Below are positions 8,439-17,636 of a stretch of 32,350 nucleotides of DNA, piece by piece. Position numbers and translations under genes: made by a program. This DNA is from Leptospiraceae bacterium (GTDB lineage Bacteria; Spirochaetota; Leptospiria; Turneriellales; Turneriellaceae), in assembly GCA_020440825.1 (NCBI GenBank), contig JAGRNJ010000020.1:1-32350 (forward strand), read 5' to 3'. Every line of letters starts with the position of its first letter. Within the stretch, counting starts at the first letter, position 1. The notes beneath the pieces are model-generated. The model ran no database searches. It was not told the DNA's origin and saw only the letters and a program-made list of their open reading frames with translations.

Positions 8439-9131
8439 ATGAAATTGATGAAAGGTTTTTTACTTTGGTTTGCGATCTTGATCCCTGTAACCATCTATGG
8501 GGTAGAGAATGCCAATGTCCCAGCAGAGGCATCGACTGTGACATCGTTTCCTGACGAGCCTGAAAATATGCCTGAACTGACACCGGGCACAAGTCTCAGG
8601 GCCGGCCTCTCTGCCGGGTATCAATTGCCCTTTGGCGATATTGCAGGTATCATAGGCGGAGGGATCTCCGTCTCTGCCAATGCCGATTATGCTTTGGTTT
8701 TCCCCTTTCTGGCTAACATTCCTTTCGTCATTCGTGCCGGCGGCTATGTGGGGCTGCAGATGCACTCAGGTGAAACCCGCTCGTTTAATGCGAGCCTCTT
8801 GTTAATTCCGGTGATCGCTGAGGTTATTGCCGAGTACCCGATAGCAATGCAAGGGATCTTACTGCCTTTTGTCGCCACCGGTGGTGGGGTGACATACACC
8901 TCGCTGACCAGAGAATACTCTGCTCTTGCCCGCTCCCAGATTTCTAGCCTGCCTGCCTCAGAATCAGAATCTGCAATGAATGGCACGTTCTCTTTTGCAA
9001 CAGGGGTGAGATATCTACCACAAAGCTTTCATAAGGTTCAATTCAAGGCAGAAATTCGCAGCCAGCTGATTTTTGAACAATCTTCTTTTTTATTTCTGAA
9101 TCTGTCTGCCGGTGCGGAATATCTATTCTGA
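8439..9131 (+). CDS. Outer-membrane beta-barrel protein
   Basis: The predicted protein has about 230 residues. The ATG at 8439 is preferred over an upstream frame start at 8373 because an AAAGAG ribosome site precedes it and M-K-L-M-K-G-F-L-L-W-F then forms a normal signal peptide ending near V-Y-G/V-E. An acidic, Pro-rich stretch (residues ~25-45) follows. The rest is barrel-like, with alternating Gly-rich amphipathic strands and a terminal S-A-G-A-E-Y-L-F that ends in Phe. It is transcribed away from the binding-protein gene. No specific family is recognised. Confidence 0.75.
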   Translation: MKLMKGFLLWFAILIPVTIYGVENANVPAEASTVTSFPDEPENMPELTPGTSLRAGLSAGYQLPFGDIAGIIGGGISVSANADYALVFPFLANIPFVIRAGGYVGLQMHSGETRSFNASLLLIPVIAEVIAEYPIAMQGILLPFVATGGGVTYTSLTREYSALARSQISSLPASESESAMNGTFSFATGVRYLPQSFHKVQFKAEIRSQLIFEQSSFLFLNLSAGAEYLF

Positions 9132-9175
9132 TAAAAAGCGAAATAAGTCACCGAAATTGAAACCCAATCTGTATA

Positions 9176-9577
9176 TTACAACCAGTTTTCAATTTTTAAC
9201 TTGTCTAACCGGGAGAATTCCTTTTGATTATTTGTTACCAAAACCATATTCCGGGCCTGGGCTTGACTTCCGATCAATAAATCATAGGGTCCAATTATGC
9301 TGCCCTTCTTTTCCAGTGCAACCCTATTCTCACCGGCGATAACTGCATCATTTTCATCAAAAGGAATTATGCTTAAGTACCTTAAAAATTGTTTTAAAGC
9401 TTTACTATTCTTTTCTCTGTATTGACTCTTATAGACACCGTAATTCAGCTCTTTTACGGTGATTGCAGAAATATTAAGTTGCTCGATTTTCAGTTTCTTA
9501 AATTTTTCATATATCGAAATTGGTTTATTATTGATAATGTAGATACAGAGATTAGTATCTAATAGATAATTCTTCAC
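9176..9577 (-). CDS. vapC: VapC-type PIN-domain ribonuclease toxin
   Basis: The 133-residue PIN-domain toxin is of the type that cleaves RNA, often tRNA or rRNA, when its antitoxin is lost. The metal-binding acids are visible: D7 in L-L-D-T-N, E43 in V-K-E-L-N-Y-G, and D99 in G-P-Y-D-L-L-I-G, followed by V-T-N-N-Q-K-E-F (114-121), which closes the active site. All key residues are present, so it looks functional. The start is a GTG at 9577, 29 bp after the antitoxin stop. The antitoxin lies upstream on the same strand, as usual for vapBC. Confidence 0.92.
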   Translation of the reverse strand: MKNYLLDTNLCIYIINNKPISIYEKFKKLKIEQLNISAITVKELNYGVYKSQYREKNSKALKQFLRYLSIIPFDENDAVIAGENRVALEKKGSIIGPYDLLIGSQAQARNMVLVTNNQKEFSRLDKLKIENWL

Positions 9578-9606
9578 ATCATTTCTCGCTGATCATAATC
9601 ATCAGG

Positions 9607-9804
9607 TTAATTTCGTTCTTGCATAAAGTCTTCAGAAAAATTATCTAAAGTCGCCCAGAGTTGATCTATCGTATCATCGACAGGGAGAAGAATAACTTTG
9701 CTCCCTTCTTTTTTAATATAGACTTCTGATCCTTCAAACCGAAATTGTTTTGGTAGTCGAACAGCCTGACTTTCGCCATTTTTAAATAATTTAGCCTTGT
9801 GCAT
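9607..9804 (-). CDS. vapB: VapB antitoxin (AbrB/SpoVT-like DNA-binding fold)
   Basis: The 65-residue protein starts [19 protein letters not shown], the swapped-hairpin AbrB/MazE pattern used by VapB antitoxins to bind DNA. The acidic C-terminal tail ([14 protein letters not shown]) is typical for wrapping round the VapC active site. It neutralises the toxin encoded just downstream and, with it, represses the shared promoter. There is no ribosome site before the ATG; a -10-like TATTTT ends 6 bp upstream. Confidence 0.92.
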   Translation of the reverse strand: MHKAKLFKNGESQAVRLPKQFRFEGSEVYIKKEGSKVILLPVDDTIDQLWATLDNFSEDFMQERN

Positions 9805-9840
9805 ATATACAAAATAATATATACTTTTCAGTTTGCCGAA
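9805..9840 (-). promoter_or_regulatory. Predicted vapBC promoter and operator
   Basis: On the minus strand a TATTTT hexamer (9816-9811) ends 6 bp before the vapB ATG. Two direct copies of GTATATA, 14 bp apart, overlap it and are a plausible site for VapB/VapBC binding. A recognisable -35 is weak (TTCGGC at 9840-9835). Inference from sequence only. Confidence 0.4.
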
Positions 9841-10082
9841 TATTCTTAGGCAGTATTATTGATGATCACGAAAAAACCAAGATTTTCACAGATTATAGTG
9901 CGGCGCATAAAATAGAGCCCTATTCAACTCGGTTTTCCTGGTTTTTTCGCATTAGAATGCCGGTTTTTTGAGCATATTAAAGCCTGGTTTACCAGAAGAA
10001 TCCCTTTATTTTATGGGGTTTTCTGTTGTATTTATTGAGTTTTTGTCGTCTAAAATAGTAGAAATAAAAAAAGGTTGGGCCG
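9841..10082. other. Intergenic region before the giant lipoprotein gene, with an inverted repeat
   Basis: No gene is visible here. An 11-bp perfect inverted repeat, CGAAAAAACCA (9869-9879) and TGGTTTTTTCG (9939-9949), brackets 59 bp. It could form a long-loop hairpin or mark an old insertion. The region just before 10083 is A-rich and contains an AAAGG ribosome site for the TTG start. Confidence 0.4.
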
Positions 10083-13000
10083 TTGAAATTAACGAACAAA
10101 AAACATTTTCTGCGAATATTGAATAGCCTTCAGGCTAAAGTATTCCGTCCTTTTTTTCTGCTTCTCGCAATGCTGAGTGTGAGCCAGTGCGGGAATAATG
10201 TAATTGGTAAACTTCTCGATGACCCCTTAGCCACTATCGTTCCCTCTCAAGAAAGCTCAGCCGTCCAGGCGATTCAGGCTACGCCGGTTTCTGGCTGTAA
10301 CCTGGTATCGGGTACATATTACTGCAATGAAAGTGCACAAATCGAAATCATTATTGAATTCAGTTCTTCGGTCACTGTAACCGGCACACCATCAGTGGTT
10401 TTAAACACCGGTTCGTCTGCCGAATATATCTCGGGCAGCAATTCAAACTCCTTAACATTCCAATATACTGTGGGCGCAGGTGACAATGCATCGCCGCTCA
10501 ATTATCTTTCAACCAATGCCCTCAATACTGCATCGGGTACATTGCAGATGCAGGGCAATGCCGAACTCGATCTTGCCCTGCCTTCTGGCCTCATCAGCGA
10601 AAACATTGTGATTGATACTATCCCCCCCGAACTGTCGAACCTGTCGATCAATTCTAATAACGCGGATGCAGGTCGTGCAACAATCGGCAACTCGATCAAT
10701 TTATCATTTGATGCAAGTGAACCCCTCTCAACGACCAGCGTTTCTATCGGCGGTCTGTCGGCTGCAACTTCCAATACGGGAAACTCATGGACAGCTTCGA
10801 TTACGGCCGATGGCTCTCTTGCCCAGGGTACAACAGCTTTCAGTGCAACAGCCAGCGATCTGGCAGGCAATTCAACCGCTGCAACATATTCTGTAACCGA
10901 CGATGCCAGCGCAGTTGTGTTTGACTCGATAGCCCCGGTGATTAACCCCGTGACAATCTCTTCAAACAATACAAACCCCGCACGAGCCAAAGCTTTAGAT
11001 GTAATTACCCTGCAATTTACCTCCACTGAAGAATTACTGAACCCGACTGCAACAATTGCCGGTGAGTCAGCTTCAATCATTACAGTTTCACCGGGAGTTT
11101 ACCAGGCAACATTGACCCTCAATGCAACCCATCCTGAAGGCAATGTAGCTTTTTCAATTACTGCCAATGACCGAACCGGCAATTCTGCAGGCAGTATTAC
11201 GACTACCAGCGATGCAAGTTCAGTAATCTACGATCGCACACTGCCCACAGTTACCCTCAGTTACCTGAAGGGAGGGAATACAACTGGTCCTTATAATGCA
11301 GGCGGGGTTGTCATTACTGCTCTGTTTTCAGAACCTTTGGCGGGTATTCCGCAGATAAGCATCGACCAGCCTGGTACAACCGATGTTACAGCGGCTATGG
11401 TTTTCCAGAGTGGGAATCAGTACACTTACACTTATAATGTAGTAAATGCCAATGGCAGTGAATATCAAGACGGATTGACCACCATATCTATGAATGCCAG
11501 CGACGCGGCCGGCAATCTGCTCACCAGTGTCGTAAATCCGACATTTTCAATAGACACAACCGCGCCGTTGGTCACAAGTGTCACCGGGAATCCCGTCAAT
11601 GGTAATTATTCAGCCGGCCAGAGCGTCGTCATACTGGTTCAATTTAATGAAAACATCATCCGCACGGGAGTCTTGCAACTTGCTCTCGCAGAGATTGGTG
11701 CCAGTGCAGCGTGTTCCAGTGCAGCACTTTCAACTTTAACCTGTACTTTGAATGTTGCGGCCTCGCAAAACACCGCAGATTTGAATTATCTTGCCAGTAA
11801 TTCTTTGACGGCCAGTTCAGGCGTTTCAATACGGGATGCAGCAGGGAATATCTCAAACCTGGTTTTACCTGCGCCAACTTCTGCTTCGGCTCTGCGTCAA
11901 ACCAGTAACATTGCCATTGATACAACTGCACCTGTACTTTCCAGTGTTGAAATCTATTCTAATAATGCTCTTACACAGTTTGCAAAAACCGATGATCTGG
12001 TCACTCTGGCCTTTACCAGCAATGAACCTCTCAATAATATAGTCGCCACCATTGCCGGCAAGAGTGCCACTGTTACCAGCCCGAGTGCAAATTCTTACCT
12101 CGCTACTGTAACCATGCAGAATACTGACACCCAGGGCAGCATTGCCTTCAATATTGCTTTTTCAGATCTGGCCGGCAACCCCGGAAGCAATGTCACTGCC
12201 ACTACCAATGCCAGTAGTGTAACATTCGACCGCACTCGACCTGCGATCACTACCGCAAACCTGGCCAGCGATAACTCTTATCTTGACATTACCTTCAGTG
12301 AGAATGTATATGCAGAAGCCGGGGCGAATGGTACTTTCTCTGCGGCAGATTTTCAATTGAGTTTTTCTCAAAATGCAGGAGAGGTTTCTGCAGTATCGAT
12401 AGATTCTGTAGTAAAAACCGATAATTCGCCTTTCAGTGCCGGCGAATCGGCAACGACCCTGAGATTAAACTTGAATCTTACCGGTTCTTCGAATGGTCTC
12501 GAAACAATAGAGGTCAATACTGCCAGTGACTCTGTTTTTGATGCAGCCTCGAATTCTGCAGATTCGGGGGTGACCACAGGTCTCTTAACTTTGAATGCTG
12601 CCGACCGCGCAAATATACTTTCGGCTACCCTGGCTGCAGATAATTCTTATCTGGAAATTACATTTTCCCAGCCTGCTTTTGGGGCAGATGACAATGCGAC
12701 CCCGTTGGCAGCTGGTAATTTTTTGCTCAATTTCAATCAAAACTCTGGAACCGCAACTGGCGTTTCTTTGACAAGTGTCACAGACAATACAGGTGCGGCG
12801 CTGACAGGCGGGGCAAGTGTGGTTCGTTTACAGTTGAATGTTACAGGCAGTCCGGCAGGGGTTGAATCAATTGAGGTAAGGCCGGCAAATGCTGCTTCTA
12901 TTTTTACCAGTGCCGGTGCAGGTACTCCGGCCTCTGCAACCACAGGTGTTCGATTCTTATATGACCAAAAGTCACCATTGATTGTCAGCGTACAATCTAA

Positions 13001-16000
13001 CACTCCAGACGGGACTTATGGAACTGGCAGTATTATTCATGTTTCGGTTCTCTATGATGAAAGCATCAGCGTTTCAGGAAATCCCCAACTCACTCTTGCC
13101 ACAGGCCCGACAAATGCGGTGGCAGGTTTTCTTTCTGTTTCGGGCGGAAACACCCTGAACTTTCAATTTACAGTTCAGTCAGATATGAGCGCAAACCCGC
13201 TCGATATCTTAAACTCTTCATCTTTGGTCTTACCCGGCCCGGCAACCATACACGATGCAGCTTTGAATGATGCTTCATTGGTCGTACCGGTGGGGGCAAC
13301 CCCGGGCTCTTTGTCCCAGAACAAGGCAATTATTATCGATGCTGCCCGCCCCACCCTGCTGTCGGCCACTACTTTAGATTATGACAACGATGGTCATATT
13401 GATCATTATCGTCTGCAGTTCTCCCGAAATATGCAAGATTCCAGTTTTCCGGGTTATATCGATAATTCTCAGTTGGGGAATTCCACAACGTCGTGGGCGG
13501 TTTTCAACTATACGAACATTCGTATTAACCCCACATTTCCGGGAGATGTTGAAAATGATGCCATTCTTTATATTCAATTAAATGAAAATGTTGCCTATGA
13601 TACAGATGTAAAACCAGACCTGACAACCACCTCTAACCCTGGACTAACCGATACCCTGGGCAACCCCCTGGCCCAGTTATTCACCCCGACGGTAATCGAA
13701 GCAGATGGTGCAGCACCGTTCTTAATTTCTCGCAACGGAACTATAGGCTCAGATCGAATCACCCTCGGCTTTTCTGAGGCTGTCTACGGCAACCCCGGAA
13801 TTTCGCCTTGCGGTTCTGGCGGTGAGCTAGACAGCACTGATTTTCAATATAATGACTTAAGTCTCAGTGGGGTTTCTGATTTTGCCGGTACTCCCATTGA
13901 TAACTGTGGCAGTGATCGCTCAATTGTGCTTACAGTGAATGCAAACTTTGATGCAAGTGACTCAACTGACTCAATCACAGTAGGAACCGGCACTGTATTT
14001 GATGCAGCCGGCAATGCCGCACTATCCTTTGCTAATCCTGTAATTACGCTCACTTCGACACCCGGTATAATTTCAGCAAATGCGGTAAAATATAATCAAA
14101 TACGCATTCAATTCAATGATGTTATGACCTCGGGAGCAGTTGCTGGTTCAGCAGAATGTTCAGGCGGAGCGTCCTGTTCTGCACGCTACCAGATCGCGGG
14201 CATTACCGTCACCTCTGCCGTATCGGCAGACTCTTCTTATACTGCCACACCGGGAGTTGCCTCAGAGTATTTTATTCTGAATACCTCTAGCATGACAGAA
14301 GGCAACCTGTACACCATCTCGATACCTGCCGGTTCAATTACCCGAAATTCAGATTCTGTCGGGGTGGGTAGCGTAAACAATACGATCAACTTTTTCGGTG
14401 ACGGCAGACCGGTAGTGTCCAGTTCAAGTGACTCGAACTGTACCGATGTCTATATTCAATATGATCAGGAAATGGACTCAACAGCTGCAGATAATCGCAA
14501 TGTTACCAGCACTGTAAATTATTCGGTTACCGGCTGTACCGGTACCTGTTCAGGTATTTATGCAACTTTACCGGTTTCACCCAATTCTGCCAGCTGGAAT
14601 ACCGGAACCATGCGGGCCACAGTCAATTTTGCCAATATGTCTTCGACAGATATTTATACTGTTGCAGTGTACAACTCCAGTGATTTGAACGGGAACTCAG
14701 TTGCCCCGGCGACTACTACCCAGGTAAACGGGTGCAATGCCCCCGATACTGTGCCTCCGCGGTTAGATACAGCTTCTGCTACTTCTGACACGTCAGTACT
14801 GCTGACATTCAGCGAGGCTGTTGAACAGACCAGTGCCGAGAACATTGCAAACTATGCGATTACAGGTTTAACCGTGTCGACAGCCATCCGCCAGACAAAC
14901 CCCACCCAGGTGTTGCTGACCACCTCGTTGCAGGGCGGTTCAAGCTATACCGCAACTGTGAGAAATGTGGATGATCTCAATGGCAACACAATTCTCGATA
15001 ATGGTGCAGACAATGTGCAACCTTTTATAGGCGGCGGGGCCTCTGGAATTCCACAGACTTTAGATGGCGGGGCAATTTTTGAAGATCCCTTCAATGACGG
15101 GGTAACTGCGGGACAGATTTTTGTCTATGACGGAAAACTGACCCTAGGGCCTTCGAGCACGCATTCATCTGTTTTTGAAATGACTCCCGATATGGGAACC
15201 AGCAACACTGTCACATTAGATGCAAGTGATGTTACCCCTGGTATTCAATCTTTTCAAAACCTGAACTATACCCTGGGCGGTTCGGGTTGCGGTTCGGGCC
15301 AAAACCGAACCCTGGCGGGGGTTGACTTTTTCTATGCCGGCTGCATTGGCGGTACATCGACTGCAAAAATGACCGGCAGTGAATGCACAGCAAACTCTGG
15401 TACTGAATTCATGCTGGTGGGTGGCTATTTTGACGGCCAGGGAGGCTGTTACCGGGATATCTGGAGCACCACCGACAAAGGTCTTACCCGGGCTTTTAGA
15501 CATACCAGTGGCTTGAGTGCCGGCGGGGTAACCTTTCGATCTGCCAGTATGTCGATTTTCAAAGAGCAGGTTTATGTTGCCATGGGTGTTGAAGGCTCGG
15601 GTGAAGTGCGCTTTAGCCGGGTTTGCCTGCGTCCCGGTGGCTGCTCAAACGGTGACAACCAGTTTGCCGTGCGTGACCTGAATGGGGCGCGGTTGAATCG
15701 ACTGGGACACTCAGGCACCTTGCGCAATTATATTGGCAGCGGCAGTTATATGCGGGCCATTGATTCAATGTGGGAGCACGATGCAGACGGCATCGGTGCA
15801 GAGATATCGAGTTTGTATATCGCAGGCGGCGGACGCTATAACAATGCACTGGGCTCTGCACGCACCGGTCATTCTGATGGCGGTATCTTGCGCTTAACCC
15901 AGGGCTATTCATCTGCAGCCAATGCACCAACCAACTGTAGCAGTGCGTCAGATTGTGATACGAAATGGGAAGACCTTACTCCCGACAATAATCCGAAATT

Positions 16001-16676
16001 CAATTCCTATATGTCGATTGCTTTGCCACAATATGCGAATTCAGACTTCAAGCAGCTGAATCCATCCGACAAATTCACACCCGCAATTCGCGCCTTCCCG
16101 TATATGAGAACTGCGCCAAATGGCGATTTGTATGTGGCCCGAAACGCCTGCTCAGTGACTACTTACCAGAATATGGCGAGCGGGAACTTTTTACCTGACC
16201 GCCAGACCTGCCCCAAAGGCAGCGAGGTACCGCAGATCTGGATGATGCCGGCCAATTGCGGCAATGCGACAGCCTGCCGTGCAGCCTTTACTCTCGTGGC
16301 CGAATACGGTACGAGCGGCAAGACCAATATGCAGGGCTTATCGGCAGCCAACCAGTGTGGCAGTGCCCCGAACCGATGTGCGGCGAACTCTCATATTTCA
16401 CTGCTTGAATTTAATGGCAACTTTCTGTATGTTGGCTTTGACAATGAAACCTATGGCTTGAATTTATGGCGTACAGATATGTCGAGTATCAATAGCGGAA
16501 ACACACCGGCAGAATCTGCATTTTCTCTGGTAAGCCCCGGCTTTGGCATCAATGACCCGACCAATACCCGAATCTTTACCCATACGACCATCAAAGACGG
16601 AGCGACAGATTTTCTGGTGGTCATCAGTCGGGATGGTGGCAATGCGATCAAGATCTACCGTACCCGGAATGATTGA
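10083..16676 (+). CDS. Giant surface lipoprotein with about fourteen Ig-like domains and a C-terminal propeller-like region
   Basis: The protein has 2197 residues. It begins with a basic segment, a hydrophobic core and L-S-V-S-Q-C, a relaxed lipobox, so it is probably lipidated at Cys36. From ~67 to ~1650 there are about fourteen beta-sandwich units of ~95-125 residues. Several belong to the 'I-D-T-T-A-P' bacterial Ig-like type (~67-178, ~495-614, ~965-1086); three related units carry S-N-N (~181-280, ~286-383, ~622-719); and two closely related units start A-S-D-N-S-Y-L-D-I-T-F-S and A-A-D-N-S-Y-L-E-I-T-F-S (~720, ~843). A D-Y-D-N-D-G-H-I-D loop (~1094) resembles a calcium site. Residues ~1660-2197 are Cys-rich and repetitive, with short S-L-Y-I-A-G-G-G-R-like strands, suggesting a beta-propeller. 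It uses a TTG start after an AAAGG site. It is likely an adhesin or stalk; the ligand is unknown. Confidence 0.85.
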   Translation: MKLTNKKHFLRILNSLQAKVFRPFFLLLAMLSVSQCGNNVIGKLLDDPLATIVPSQESSAVQAIQATPVSGCNLVSGTYYCNESAQIEIIIEFSSSVTVTGTPSVVLNTGSSAEYISGSNSNSLTFQYTVGAGDNASPLNYLSTNALNTASGTLQMQGNAELDLALPSGLISENIVIDTIPPELSNLSINSNNADAGRATIGNSINLSFDASEPLSTTSVSIGGLSAATSNTGNSWTASITADGSLAQGTTAFSATASDLAGNSTAATYSVTDDASAVVFDSIAPVINPVTISSNNTNPARAKALDVITLQFTSTEELLNPTATIAGESASIITVSPGVYQATLTLNATHPEGNVAFSITANDRTGNSAGSITTTSDASSVIYDRTLPTVTLSYLKGGNTTGPYNAGGVVITALFSEPLAGIPQISIDQPGTTDVTAAMVFQSGNQYTYTYNVVNANGSEYQDGLTTISMNASDAAGNLLTSVVNPTFSIDTTAPLVTSVTGNPVNGNYSAGQSVVILVQFNENIIRTGVLQLALAEIGASAACSSAALSTLTCTLNVAASQNTADLNYLASNSLTASSGVSIRDAAGNISNLVLPAPTSASALRQTSNIAIDTTAPVLSSVEIYSNNALTQFAKTDDLVTLAFTSNEPLNNIVATIAGKSATVTSPSANSYLATVTMQNTDTQGSIAFNIAFSDLAGNPGSNVTATTNASSVTFDRTRPAITTANLASDNSYLDITFSENVYAEAGANGTFSAADFQLSFSQNAGEVSAVSIDSVVKTDNSPFSAGESATTLRLNLNLTGSSNGLETIEVNTASDSVFDAASNSADSGVTTGLLTLNAADRANILSATLAADNSYLEITFSQPAFGADDNATPLAAGNFLLNFNQNSGTATGVSLTSVTDNTGAALTGGASVVRLQLNVTGSPAGVESIEVRPANAASIFTSAGAGTPASATTGVRFLYDQKSPLIVSVQSNTPDGTYGTGSIIHVSVLYDESISVSGNPQLTLATGPTNAVAGFLSVSGGNTLNFQFTVQSDMSANPLDILNSSSLVLPGPATIHDAALNDASLVVPVGATPGSLSQNKAIIIDAARPTLLSATTLDYDNDGHIDHYRLQFSRNMQDSSFPGYIDNSQLGNSTTSWAVFNYTNIRINPTFPGDVENDAILYIQLNENVAYDTDVKPDLTTTSNPGLTDTLGNPLAQLFTPTVIEADGAAPFLISRNGTIGSDRITLGFSEAVYGNPGISPCGSGGELDSTDFQYNDLSLSGVSDFAGTPIDNCGSDRSIVLTVNANFDASDSTDSITVGTGTVFDAAGNAALSFANPVITLTSTPGIISANAVKYNQIRIQFNDVMTSGAVAGSAECSGGASCSARYQIAGITVTSAVSADSSYTATPGVASEYFILNTSSMTEGNLYTISIPAGSITRNSDSVGVGSVNNTINFFGDGRPVVSSSSDSNCTDVYIQYDQEMDSTAADNRNVTSTVNYSVTGCTGTCSGIYATLPVSPNSASWNTGTMRATVNFANMSSTDIYTVAVYNSSDLNGNSVAPATTTQVNGCNAPDTVPPRLDTASATSDTSVLLTFSEAVEQTSAENIANYAITGLTVSTAIRQTNPTQVLLTTSLQGGSSYTATVRNVDDLNGNTILDNGADNVQPFIGGGASGIPQTLDGGAIFEDPFNDGVTAGQIFVYDGKLTLGPSSTHSSVFEMTPDMGTSNTVTLDASDVTPGIQSFQNLNYTLGGSGCGSGQNRTLAGVDFFYAGCIGGTSTAKMTGSECTANSGTEFMLVGGYFDGQGGCYRDIWSTTDKGLTRAFRHTSGLSAGGVTFRSASMSIFKEQVYVAMGVEGSGEVRFSRVCLRPGGCSNGDNQFAVRDLNGARLNRLGHSGTLRNYIGSGSYMRAIDSMWEHDADGIGAEISSLYIAGGGRYNNALGSARTGHSDGGILRLTQGYSSAANAPTNCSSASDCDTKWEDLTPDNNPKFNSYMSIALPQYANSDFKQLNPSDKFTPAIRAFPYMRTAPNGDLYVARNACSVTTYQNMASGNFLPDRQTCPKGSEVPQIWMMPANCGNATACRAAFTLVAEYGTSGKTNMQGLSAANQCGSAPNRCAANSHISLLEFNGNFLYVGFDNETYGLNLWRTDMSSINSGNTPAESAFSLVSPGFGINDPTNTRIFTHTTIKDGATDFLVVISRDGGNAIKIYRTRND

Positions 16677-17205
16677 TCCCAAATTTGAAACATCACCTTT
16701 GCTGAAAGGTATCAATATTTACTTTCGAAAAACTTCTTCGATTACTGCGCGCTTCTTGAAAAGATCTCTGTTTCTACCTTATATAAACATTGCATTGTCA
16801 ATATTCATGTTGATGATGTCTGCTTTCTGCTCCCAAAGTGAAAAGAACAAAGCGAGTTCTACCCCCCAGGCAGAGTACACCGAAGATAACCCGGGTCAGT
16901 GGGAGGGCCTGCAGCTCAAGTATAAACCGGCAGCGACACTGCAATCAGGCAAGACTAAAGAAAATCTCGAACTGGTTTTTAAGCCGGTCAACAATCAGGA
17001 CAATGTCTATCTTGAAAGCTGTGGACTCGTGCTCGAAAACGGCAAGGTACTCTCACAGAAGAACTTTGCGGTGTCCCAGAACCGGTCAATTGTGCGGATG
17101 ACCTTTGACTACGACAATACCAACCCTGCAGACAAGGTCAAAGTCTTCGTCAAAACCAGCAAACATGACATGTGGACTTTTCGCCTGAAAGACTTGCTAA
17201 GATGA
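16669..17205 (+). CDS. Putative small lipoprotein overlapping the giant lipoprotein gene
   Basis: The ATG at 16669 overlaps the end of the preceding gene by 8 bases (ATGATTGA), which suggests translational coupling. The encoded ~178 residues include a hydrophobic stretch I-A-L-S-I-F-M-L-M-M-S-A-F-C that looks like a relaxed lipobox. From the ATG the signal peptide would be unusually long (~54 residues); an in-frame TTG at 16756 gives a normal one (M-K-R-S-L-F-L-P...), so the start is uncertain. The mature part is one ~110-residue beta-rich domain (for example K-E-N-L-E-L-V-F-K-P-V-N, V-R-M-T-F-D-Y-D-N-T-N). I do not recognise it. Its position suggests it works with the giant lipoprotein. Confidence 0.6.
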   Translation: MIDPKFETSPLLKGINIYFRKTSSITARFLKRSLFLPYINIALSIFMLMMSAFCSQSEKNKASSTPQAEYTEDNPGQWEGLQLKYKPAATLQSGKTKENLELVFKPVNNQDNVYLESCGLVLENGKVLSQKNFAVSQNRSIVRMTFDYDNTNPADKVKVFVKTSKHDMWTFRLKDLLR

Positions 17206-17232
17206 AGTGATCTTCATTGCCCGATCACAATA

Positions 17233-17303
17233 TGACCTACATGGTCAAATTGAATATATTTTTTCCATATTTTACTTGACCTACCAGGTCTATCGGTTAG
17301 TAT
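17233..17303 (+). promoter_or_regulatory. Predicted promoter with paired palindromic operators for the Phd/PIN module
   Basis: Two near-identical palindromes, TGACCTACATGGTCA (17233-17247) and TGACCTACCAGGTCT (17277-17291), start exactly 44 bp apart, about four helical turns. The second overlaps a -35 hexamer TTGACC (17276-17281), which is followed after 16 bp by TAGTAT (17298-17303). Binding of the Phd-type antitoxin here would block RNA polymerase. The predicted transcript starts at or next to the ATG at 17310. Confidence 0.6.
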
Positions 17304-17309
17304 GTTTCA

Positions 17310-17612
17310 ATGAGCACATTAACCATCAGCAGCTTAAAAGCAAATCTGAGTGCCGCACTCGATGAGGTGAAAAATGGCAGTGATATTCTGGTATTAGATC
17401 GCAATAACCCGATCGCGAGAATCACAAAATTCGATGAAGGCCCGCTTGCCGGCAAAACCCACCTGCTGGCTTTTGAAAAAGCAGGCACCCTGAAACGGGC
17501 CTCAAAAATTTCACCTACTGCGCTACCCGAGATTATAGCCAATTCTCCCGTTGAACTTAAAGGCAGCAGTGCGCTCTCTGCACTTCTCGAAGAACGTGAA
17601 ACCGGTCGCTAA
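17310..17612 (+). CDS. Phd/YefM-family antitoxin
   Basis: The 100-residue protein begins M-S-T-L-T-I-S-S-L-K-A-N-L-S-A-A-L-D-E-V-K-N-G-S-D-I-L-V-L-D-R-N-N-P, cut here for length; this is the Phd/YefM fold: the first helix, the 'V-x-x-G' turn and the strand that ends in R/N-x-P-I-A-R-I. The N-terminal domain binds operator DNA as a dimer; the C-terminal half (from ~residue 50) is expected to cover the toxin. The partner is the PIN toxin 24 bp downstream. The upstream palindromes are candidate operators. No ribosome site is seen, in line with a leaderless mRNA. Confidence 0.88.
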   Translation: MSTLTISSLKANLSAALDEVKNGSDILVLDRNNPIARITKFDEGPLAGKTHLLAFEKAGTLKRASKISPTALPEIIANSPVELKGSSALSALLEERETGR

Positions 17613-17636
17613 AATTCTTCCTGATCTGCCAAAGCA

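Noticed and set aside
10319..16715. Many open frames on the minus strand and in other frames within the giant gene
   Set aside because: They are shadows of a long, GC-rich repetitive coding frame; none has a start signal or family pattern.
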